Origin: CAZCSY01 sp964501505
Lineage (GTDB): Bacteria; Omnitrophota; Gorgyraeia; Velamenicoccales; Velamenicoccaceae
Assembly (NCBI GenBank): GCA_964501505.1
Contig: CAZCSY010000066.1
Coordinates: 1 to 8,262 of the forward strand
Direction: 5' to 3'
Length of the DNA: 8,262 bases
Made by a program: the position numbers and the translations under genes. Below, in pieces: positions 1 through 6,600 of this stretch (the stretch's first letter is position 1; each line of letters begins with the position of its first letter). The notes under the pieces were generated by a model. The model was not told where the DNA came from. It searched no databases and saw only the letters and a program-made list of their open reading frames with translations.

Positions 1-2
1 GC

Positions 3-251
3 AAGGATCTCGATGCCATGCTCGTCCTGCCCGCCGATTCCTTTTACGGGCCGACGCCGCTCTACAAGGGCTTTGCGGTCCACAAGATCCTCAAGAAGCG
101 GCCGGCTGTGCCCGAGGAGTTCGACGAGAAGAAGAAGGAGCAGTACCTGGAGAAGGTCAGGACGATCAAGCAGTTCAAGGACCTCCAGAAGTGGCAGGAG
201 CAACTCTTTGAGCAGGCCCATAAGCAGGTATACGTAAAGAGCGGGAAGTAG
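3..251 (+). CDS. Probable SurA/PpiD-type peptidyl-prolyl isomerase, C-terminal end only (5' partial)
   Basis: The reading frame is open from the window edge and ends at TAG 249-251, so only the last 82 residues are visible. An internal Met codon at 18 is unlikely to be the start because the frame continues upstream of it. The visible part has a short segment ending in GFAVHKILKKRPAVPEEFDE, followed by a charged helix rich in K, E and Q with the pattern KQFKDLQKWQEQLFEQAHKQ. This is how periplasmic parvulin-type foldases (SurA, PpiD, PrsA) end: the last strand of the PPIase domain (GF.V.KI..), a Pro/Phe linker, then a helix of the type KQ..LQ.W...L...A. Known members help fold outer-membrane and secreted proteins, which would suit a neighbour of secretin genes. 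The catalytic domain lies outside the window, so the family call rests on the tail alone. It is separated from the next gene by 83 nt and may or may not be co-transcribed. Confidence 0.55.
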   Translation, partial: KDLDAMLVLPADSFYGPTPLYKGFAVHKILKKRPAVPEEFDEKKKEQYLEKVRTIKQFKDLQKWQEQLFEQAHKQVYVKSGK

Positions 252-334
252 CGGGTGCCGGGTCAGCGTCCGGTAGCGGCAATCCCGGCCGCGGGCCGAA
301 GAAGCAGCGGCTATCCGGGATAACGGGTGACAGG
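252..334 (+). other. Short intergenic spacer with small inverted repeats
   Basis: This 83-nt spacer is the only real non-coding gap in the window. It holds a 5-bp inverted repeat CGGCC-GCG-GGCCG (286-298) and a palindrome TATCC-G-GGATA (312-322). Neither is followed by a T-run, so I do not call an intrinsic terminator. I see no convincing -35/-10 pair. A promoter for the downstream operon could be here or upstream of the window; the sequence does not decide. Confidence 0.3.
325..330 (+). promoter_or_regulatory. Ribosome binding site for the ExeA-like ATPase
   Basis: GGGTGA lies 4 nt before the ATG at 335. It is a moderate Shine-Dalgarno match and supports that start. Confidence 0.4.
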
Positions 335-1201
335 ATGAGTTATTACAAGGTATTGGGGTTCAATAAGGAGCCGTTTTCGACGAGTCCGGACCCGGAGTTC
401 TTCTACGAGTCGCGGGCGCACGAGGCGGTCCTGACCAACCTCATGATCGAGTTGAGGCTGCGCCGGGGCCTAAGCGTGGTCCTGGGTGACGTCGGCACGG
501 GCAAGACGACCTTGTCGCGCAAACTGATCCAGATCTTGAAATCCAAGGATGATTTTATCTTCAATATTATCCTGGACCCGGCGTTCGATTCAGCGGATCT
601 CTTTCTGACCAAGATCGCGCGCAACTTTGAGCTGGACATGCCGGCGGCCGGCACCATCGTCGACATCCAGGAGGCCCTGGAGCGTTTTCTCTTCCGCAAG
701 GGCGTGGAGGAGGCGCGTACGGCCGTCCTCATCGTGGACGAGGCGCAGAAGCTCAACGATGCGACGCTCGAGGCCCTGCGGGTCCTGTTGAACTACGAGA
801 CGAACGAGTTCAAGCTCCTCCAGCTCATATTACTGGGGCAGCTCGAGCTCTACGGCAAGATCGCGGCGATGCCCAACTTCCTCGATCGGATCAGCTTCAA
901 GTATACCCTGAATCCGCTCGATGAAGAAGAGACCCGGCGCCTCATCGAATTCCGCATCCGCCAGGCGGGCTATACCTCCCGGATGTTCCTCTTTTTGGAC
1001 GGGGCGATCCGGGAGATCCACCGGTATACCAGAGGGTATCCGCGGCAGATCGCGATGGTCTGTCATAAGGCGCTTAAGGAGCTCGTGATCAAACGCAAGA
1101 GCGTGATCGACGAGTCACTGATCAAGGAGATCCTGCGCGAAGAGGAGAAGAAAGGGTGGTCGAGGACAAATCCTCCCCTACTCCTGAGAAGCAACTCCTG
1201 A
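335..1201 (+). CDS. ExeA/GspA/MshM-type AAA+ ATPase (short form, no membrane anchor)
   Basis: This is a 288-residue AAA+ ATPase of the general secretion pathway family A type. The N-terminus reads YYKVLGFNKEPFSTSPDP, followed by a Tyr/Ser-rich stretch, which is the hallmark opening of ExeA-like proteins. Walker A is GDVGTGKTT (residues 51-59) and Walker B is VLIVDEAQ (131-138). A sensor-1-type strand LILLGQLEL follows at about 164-172, then NFLDRISFKYTLNPLDEEET (181-200), whose Arg185 is a candidate arginine finger. A GYPRQIA sensor-2-like motif lies at 234-240. In Aeromonas, ExeA works with ExeB to insert and assemble the secretin ExeD; MshM is the shorter relative in MSHA pilus loci. This protein stops soon after the AAA+ module. 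It lacks the transmembrane helix and peptidoglycan-binding domain of full-length ExeA, so it should be cytoplasmic. The TGA at 1199-1201 lies 46 nt inside the next gene, which implies coupled translation. The family call is firm; the role in secretin assembly is inferred from relatives and from the adjoining secretin genes. Confidence 0.9.
   Translation: MSYYKVLGFNKEPFSTSPDPEFFYESRAHEAVLTNLMIELRLRRGLSVVLGDVGTGKTTLSRKLIQILKSKDDFIFNIILDPAFDSADLFLTKIARNFELDMPAAGTIVDIQEALERFLFRKGVEEARTAVLIVDEAQKLNDATLEALRVLLNYETNEFKLLQLILLGQLELYGKIAAMPNFLDRISFKYTLNPLDEEETRRLIEFRIRQAGYTSRMFLFLDGAIREIHRYTRGYPRQIAMVCHKALKELVIKRKSVIDESLIKEILREEEKKGWSRTNPPLLLRSNS
1143..1147 (+). promoter_or_regulatory. Ribosome binding site that fixes the GTG start of the GspC/PilP-like gene
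   Basis: AGGAG lies 8 nt upstream of the GTG at 1156, within the coding end of the ATPase gene. It is a strong Shine-Dalgarno match at good spacing. The next in-frame ATG comes only after the membrane segment, so this site decides the start. Confidence 0.6.
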
Positions 1202-1836
1202 AGCTGATCGAGGAGCCGTCGGGTCCCGCGGCGGGCGCGCATCCGGCGCGCCGGCGCGGCCCGTCTTTTTCCTTCGGCGCCCTGCGTTCCCGGTTCTCTT
1301 TCTGGCAGAAGGGCTTTGGGCAGGCGTTCAGCGGCGGGGTGACGTTGAATATCAAAAAGGTCAACGGGCTCCTGCTGACCTCCGCTTTTGCCTCCGGCAT
1401 CTTTTTTGTCGCCAGCTCCGCGGTGCTGGCGCATCGCCTTTCGGACATGCCGAACTTCTCTTTTTCGTCAACGGAGCGGTCCGCCGGGGGCACGTTCGTG
1501 CTGCCGACGCGCGTTCAACCGCTCGAGACGTATGCCCAGATGGCACGCTCTCGGGATATCTTCCAGCTCGGTGCGATACCGGTGCCGCCGTCGCGGGACT
1601 TCTCGGCCCCGACCGAGGAGGCGTCCCGGAAAGCCCGCGAGGAGTTGATCCAGGGCCGGTACCGCCTGGTCGGCATCTCCTGGGGGGACGATCCCGACGC
1701 GATGATCGAGAACAAGACGGACGCGAAGACCTATTTTATCAAGCGGGGACACTATGTGGACGGTATCCGGGTCGAGGCGATCTACAAGGACCGCGTGATC
1801 CTCAGGGACGCCGACGTGGAGGTCGAACTGCGGTGA
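1156..1836 (+). CDS. Inner-membrane GspC/PilP-like secretion or pilus protein
   Basis: This 226-residue protein starts at GTG and shares its first 46 nt with the ATPase gene in another frame. Residues 1-68 are a basic, Pro/Gly-rich cytoplasmic tail with a short amphipathic helix (EKQLLKLIEE, 11-20). Residues about 70-91 form one hydrophobic transmembrane segment. A linker containing RSRDIFQ (131-137) and a Pro-rich stretch follows. The last 60 residues (about 167-226) form a small beta domain: RYRLVGISWGDDPDAMIE, then TYFIKRGHYVDGIRVEAIY, then KDRVILRDADVEVEL. The pattern of L.GI, an I.E turn, a YF...G hairpin, V..I..DRV.L and VEL is that of the GspC homology region and PilP. In those families this domain sits in the periplasm and binds the N0 domain of the secretin, linking the outer-membrane channel to the inner-membrane platform. 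The gene runs directly into a secretin gene with a 4-nt GTGA overlap, which fits that partnership. Sequence identity to any named family member cannot be judged here, so GspC versus PilP/MshK is left open. Confidence 0.75.
   Translation: MVEDKSSPTPEKQLLKLIEEPSGPAAGAHPARRRGPSFSFGALRSRFSFWQKGFGQAFSGGVTLNIKKVNGLLLTSAFASGIFFVASSAVLAHRLSDMPNFSFSSTERSAGGTFVLPTRVQPLETYAQMARSRDIFQLGAIPVPPSRDFSAPTEEASRKAREELIQGRYRLVGISWGDDPDAMIENKTDAKTYFIKRGHYVDGIRVEAIYKDRVILRDADVEVELR
1818..1823 (+). promoter_or_regulatory. Ribosome binding site of the first secretin gene
   Basis: GGAGGT lies 9 nt before the GTG at 1833. It is a near-perfect Shine-Dalgarno and supports the GTG start that overlaps the upstream stop (GTGA, 1833-1836), rather than the in-frame ATG at 1851. 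Confidence 0.6.
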
Positions 1837-3617
1837 GACGGTTTTTTCTGATGATAGGGGTGTTCTTCTTTCTGGGGGCGACGGCGATCCCGGCGCAGGA
1901 GGCGTTCGTGGCGACGGCGCCGGCGGCCGATTCCACGCAGGCCGGGGCGGTTGAGGCCATTAAACCGCTTGCAGGCGGCATGAAGGGGTTCATCTCCCTG
2001 GACCTGCGCGGCATCGACGTGGTGGATGCGCTCAAGTACCTGGCCACCAAAGCCAACCTCGACATCGTGACGACCAAAAACGTCGCCGGCCGCGTGACCC
2101 TGATGGTGGAGGACGTAGCGGTGCAGGACGTCTTTGACGCCATGTTACGCAGCAACGACCTGGCCTATGATCAACGGGGCGAGATTTACAGCGTGATGAC
2201 AAAGGACGAATACGTGGCCCTGTACGGCAAGCCCTTTGCCGACACGCGCGTCGTGGAGTTTTTCCGTCTCAAGTACGCCATCCCCGAACAGGCCTTTTCG
2301 CTCCTGGACACCATCAAGAGCGACATCGGCCGCGTCCTGGTCGACACGGAGTCCGGCAGCGCCCTGGTTATCGATATCCCCGAAAAGATCCACCAGATGC
2401 GCGCGGCCCTGGAGAATTTCGAGCGCAAGAATGAGGTGAGGGTTTTTCCGCTCCAATACGCCAAGGCCAAGGACGTGGAGGAGCACCTCAAGACCCAGCT
2501 CGATAATAAAAAGGTGGGTCTTATCAAGGCCGATGAGCGCGCCAACCAGGTGATGGTCCAGACGCTGCCCGAGCGCATGAAGGAGATCGAGCGCCTCATC
2601 AAGGACCTGGACACCAAGACCAGGGAGGTCATGATCGAGACGACGATCGTCAAGATCAAGCTGACCGACGAGAACAGCAAGGGGGTAGAGTGGGAAGGTC
2701 TTTTTGATACAGGCAGGCAGAAGGGCCTTACCTATATCGGTTCGACGCCCTTTACGACGGTGAACCCCTCGACGACCGCCGGCGAGTTCAGTACGCGCAA
2801 GGACACGTGGTATGCCGTGGGCGAGAACGTCGGCTCGTATCCGTTCAGCGGCACGACCTCTTCTCTGAGCTCCAGCACGACGGACGTGGGCCTGGAGGGT
2901 CTCCACGTGGGGATGGTGGCGGCCCAGGATTTCGATTTTCTCTTCAAGTACGTCCAGGCCCTGGGTTCGACCCGGATCCTCGCCAATCCGAAGCTCGTGG
3001 TGACGAACAACCAGGAGTCGCGCATCCACGTGGGCGAGAGGCAGGCCTACGTGACCACGACCACGACGACGGGCCAGGTCTCCAATACCGTGGCCGAAGA
3101 CGTGACCTTCGTGGATGTGGGGATTCAGCTCTCCATCACGCCCGAGATCAACGACGACGGCTACGTCACGATGAAGGTCAAGGCCGAGATCAGCAGCGTG
3201 ACCTCGACCCTGATCACGCCGACCGAGAACAAGATCCCCATCATCGACACGTCGCTCGCCGAGACGACGGTCATGGTCAAAGAGGGCACCACCATCATCA
3301 TCGGCGGCCTGCGCCGGGATGAGGCGGTCGAGACGACGGAGCGCACGCCTTTCTTGGCCAGTCTTCCCATCGTCGGGAACATGTTTAAGTCGAGCAACAA
3401 GAAGATGGACCGCACGGAGCTCATGATTCTTCTGACGCCGAGGGTCATCTCGGGCGATGTCCTGGTGACACCCCAGGGGCGGCGGGTCGAGCATCCGGGG
3501 ATCAAAGAGGGGCGCGTTTACGATACGCTCGGAGCTCCGGCGCCGTCCGCCGCGAGCCTTCAGGCGGTTACCGGGGATCAGAAACCGGTGATCAAGGGAT
3601 TGCGGGTGTCGCGATGA
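1833..3617 (+). CDS. Outer-membrane secretin (GspD/PilQ/MshL family), copy A
   Basis: This 594-residue protein is a complete secretin, the ring-forming outer-membrane channel of type II secretion and type IV pili. It opens with a signal peptide (MRRFF, then a hydrophobic core, likely cleaved around residues 18-24) and has no lipobox cysteine. Domains in order: an N0/STN domain at about 51-125 (ISLDLRGIDVVDALKYLA, then GRVTLMVEDV), N1 at about 137-196 and N2 at about 201-262, each with the ring-building alpha/beta fold. The secretin core runs about 263-541. It starts with REVMIETTIVKIKLTDENSK, continues through RILANPKLVVTNNQ (381-394) and a Thr-rich stretch (408-413), and ends with TSLAETTVMVKEGTTIIIGG, LPIVGNMF and ELMILLTPRVI, the classic secretin signature. 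A variable Gly/Ser/Thr-rich region (about 291-355) sits where PilQ-type secretins vary. A 53-residue tail (542-594) follows the barrel and could be an S-domain-like region. Start GTG overlaps the upstream stop, and its own stop overlaps the next ATG (ATGA), so translation is coupled on both sides. Confidence 0.95.
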   Translation: MRRFFLMIGVFFFLGATAIPAQEAFVATAPAADSTQAGAVEAIKPLAGGMKGFISLDLRGIDVVDALKYLATKANLDIVTTKNVAGRVTLMVEDVAVQDVFDAMLRSNDLAYDQRGEIYSVMTKDEYVALYGKPFADTRVVEFFRLKYAIPEQAFSLLDTIKSDIGRVLVDTESGSALVIDIPEKIHQMRAALENFERKNEVRVFPLQYAKAKDVEEHLKTQLDNKKVGLIKADERANQVMVQTLPERMKEIERLIKDLDTKTREVMIETTIVKIKLTDENSKGVEWEGLFDTGRQKGLTYIGSTPFTTVNPSTTAGEFSTRKDTWYAVGENVGSYPFSGTTSSLSSSTTDVGLEGLHVGMVAAQDFDFLFKYVQALGSTRILANPKLVVTNNQESRIHVGERQAYVTTTTTTGQVSNTVAEDVTFVDVGIQLSITPEINDDGYVTMKVKAEISSVTSTLITPTENKIPIIDTSLAETTVMVKEGTTIIIGGLRRDEAVETTERTPFLASLPIVGNMFKSSNKKMDRTELMILLTPRVISGDVLVTPQGRRVEHPGIKEGRVYDTLGAPAPSAASLQAVTGDQKPVIKGLRVSR

Positions 3618-6600
3618 AGATGAAGATACCGGTCGTTCTCTTTGTTCTTTGTTGGACGGCGGTCTGTTGTTGTCCGACGGCCGGGGCCCAGAAGAGCGCC
3701 TCGCCCAGCATCACCGATACCCTGGATAATTTCAATAGCGCCTTTACGGAGCTCAAAGACGAGCGTGATGCCTTGCGTTCGGAGATCGAGAAGCTCAAGA
3801 TGGAGCAGCGGTCGCTCATCGACGGCGTGAAGAGCCGGCTCGAGGCGTCGGAAGAAGAGCGGGATGTTTCGCAGGAGGCCTTGTTGGAGACCCGCGAGCG
3901 CTTGACGGCTCTCAACCAACAGAAACAGAGTTTGTCAAAGGAGATGGAGAATCTGCGCAGCTCGGAGAGCCGCTACGCCGGGCAGCTTCTGGCGAAGGAT
4001 GAAAAACTCAGTGAGGCCCTCGAAGAGACAATCAATCTGAAGACGGCCCTGGAGACGGCCCAGTCGAACGCCAAAACGACGCTCCTGAAGGTGCAGCAAC
4101 TGGAAAAGGAAAAGGAGGAGTGGTCCCGGCAGGCAGCCTCCTGGCAGGAAGCGCAAAGCAAGCTTGTCCTTGATAACCAACAGGCCCTGGCCAAAGAGCG
4201 GCTGGAGAAAGAGGGGGCTCTCCAGGAGTTGTCTTTGACGAAGAATAAGCTGAGGGCGACGCTGGAGCAGTTGGCGTCGGAGCAGCAGGAGCGGCAGGCT
4301 CTGCGTGGACGCCTGGAAAAGGAGCTGGAAGCTCTCAAGCAGATGCATGCGCCGCTCCAGGAAAAGATAGCGGCCCTTGAAAGAGAGAAGAAAGAAAGTG
4401 CGCAGGCGCAGGCGTTACGGCTCGAAGAGGCCCAGAATATCCTGCGTTCCTGGGAGAAGAAGGCATTGGCGCTGCAGACCAAGGAGAAGTTTCTTGAGGA
4501 TCAGGTTCAGACCCTGGAAGACAAGCGGACCGGCCTTAGCGCCGAGTTGCTTGAGAGTCAGAGAAAGGGCGTCGCCGAGACACAAGACCTGAAGAATCGT
4601 ATCGCTGCGCTTAAAAAGGAGAGGGCGCAGATTGCCCATGAAGCCGCTGTGCAGGCGCAGGTCTTCGAGACCCGCAAGAGCGCCTGGGAAGAGAAGCTCG
4701 CTGCGCTGGAGACTAAGGCCGCCGCGCTTGAAAAAGACAAGGCCGGGGCAGCGGCCCAGGCCGAGGGCCGGGCCGAGGCCTGGCAGAAGGAGAAGGAAAC
4801 GCTGGTCAGGGAGGCCGCCGAGCTTCGGGCCCGCGTGACCACTCTGGAGAAAGATCTGGAGACGAACAAGACGCAGAGCGCCAACCAGGCCGCTGTGCAG
4901 GCGCAGGTCTTCGAGACCCGCAAGAGCGCCTGGGAAGAGAAGCNNNNNNNNNNNNNNNNNNNNNNNNNNNNNNNNNNNNNNNNNNNNNNNNNNNNNNNNN
5001 NNNNNNNNNNNNNNNNNNNNNNNNNNNNNNNNNNNNNNNNNNNAGCGGCCCAGGCCGAGGGCCGGGCCGAGGCCTGGCAGAAGGAGAAGGAAACGCTGCT
5101 CAAGCAGGTCACCGACCTTCGTATCCGCGCGGCGGATTTTGAAAAAGACAAGACACGCCTGGCGCAAGAGGTGCAGGATATCGACAGAGATCTGATTCAA
5201 GCTGAGGACGACGCGTCGGCGATGGAGCGCCAGATCCTTAGCCTGGAAAGCGAGCGTAAGACGCTCCTGGATCAGATCCTGCAGGCGAACGGCACCCTGG
5301 CCGGTGCCCAGAAAGAGAAGGCCGTCCTGGAGGAGAAGATCCGGACCCTCGAAAAGAGCAGGGATCAGATGAAGGAAGAGAACGTGGCGCTGGCGCAGGA
5401 GGTGAAAGAGAAGGCCTTCTCTCTGGAGAAAGAAAAGCAACAGGCCGTCCACGCGCTCAAGGAGCGGACGCAGCAACTGCGCCAGGAGAAGACGGATCTG
5501 GTGATCGAGATGAAAGACAGGGCCGTCCGCGCGACCCAGGATCTCAGGCGCGAAAACGAGGAACACGGCGCCCGCATCGCCGTCCTTGAGCGCGAGGCGG
5601 CGGACAAAGACGCCCGCCTGGAGGAATTTAAGGACCGCGCGGCTGTTTTGACTCAGGAGGCGCAGGCCCGGCAGGAGGAGATCGCTTCCCTCAAGACCCA
5701 ACACGAGGCGTTTGTCAAAAGCCTTCAGGATGAATTTGCCCAGGCCCTGAAGGTGACACGGGACCAACTCAGGGGGGCGCAGGAAGAACTCGAGGCGGCC
5801 GGCAAGACCAGGACCGCCCTGACCGATACCGAGAACGCGCTCAAGAAGCTCAACGAGGAGAAGGCCGAGCTGGAAAAGAAGGTCGCCGCGCTCAACGACC
5901 AGATCTTCAAGAACAACATGACGCTGGCCCAGAGCGCCACCACGGAAAAGGAGAACCGTCTCCTGAAGACCAACATAGGCGACCTCCTTGAAAAGCATAA
6001 CAAGACCAGCATGCAATATAAGGAGCTTCAGCGGCGATACCAGGAGATGGAAGAGGAATGGAAGGCCCTTAAAGAGGGTCAGTCCGCGGCCGCCACGTCG
6101 CATGCCGAAATGCAAAATCTCAGAACAGAGAATCAGGGATTGCAGGGGAGGCTGGCTTCATCCGAAGAGAAACTGAGAAATCTTCTGAACAGGCTGGTCG
6201 AGCTTCAGTCGGAGAACCAGGACCTCAATGAGAAGACACGCGCGCAGGTGAGCCCCCGGGAGTTCCGCGAGACGATGAAGAACAACCGGCAGTTCGAGGA
6301 CGAGAACAAGGAGCTCAAAGAGCGCGTCGCGCAATTGGAGGTCTCTCTGAGAGAGGCGCAGGCCTCCGAACAGGAGTTGACCAAGCTGTCCCAGAAACAG
6401 AAGGTCAAGATAGCGCGCATGGATGGCAAATTGAACGACTGGGAGAACGAGCGTGCGGGCTGGACACGCCAGGGCAAGAAGGCCCAGGAGGTCCTGGGCG
6501 ACAAGAAGGAGAAGATCGGCGACCTGCAGGAGGTCCTGCAGGCGACGGAGGCCGAGAACAAAAAACTTCGGGACAAGGTGGACAACTTCGCGAGCCAGCA

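Noticed and set aside
286..298. GC-rich hairpin as a transcription terminator between the isomerase and ATPase genes
   Set aside because: The stem is only 5 bp with a 3-nt loop and no T-run follows. Such short stems are common by chance in GC-rich DNA.
2145..3494. Long open frame on the - strand opposite secretin A (449 codons)
   Set aside because: It lies wholly within a clear secretin gene. Its translation is a low-complexity mix rich in R, H, D, L and G, typical of the antisense of GC-rich coding DNA.
3614..3700. Lipoprotein signal in the coiled-coil protein (Cys13, Cys18-20)
   Set aside because: None of the cysteines has a canonical lipobox with a small residue at -1 after Leu at -3, while AGA-Q offers a good signal peptidase I site. 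Lipidation is not excluded but not supported.
4643..5098. CRISPR array or mobile element as the source of the repeat
   Set aside because: The repeat is in frame within one protein, has a period of 82 codons, and has no spacers, terminal inverted repeats or transposase.
4415..6115. Long open frame on the - strand opposite the coiled-coil gene (566 codons)
   Set aside because: It is the mirror of a Glu/Lys/Gln-rich coiled coil (CTC/CTT/CTG become Leu, Phe and so on), spans the N gap, and shows no domain.
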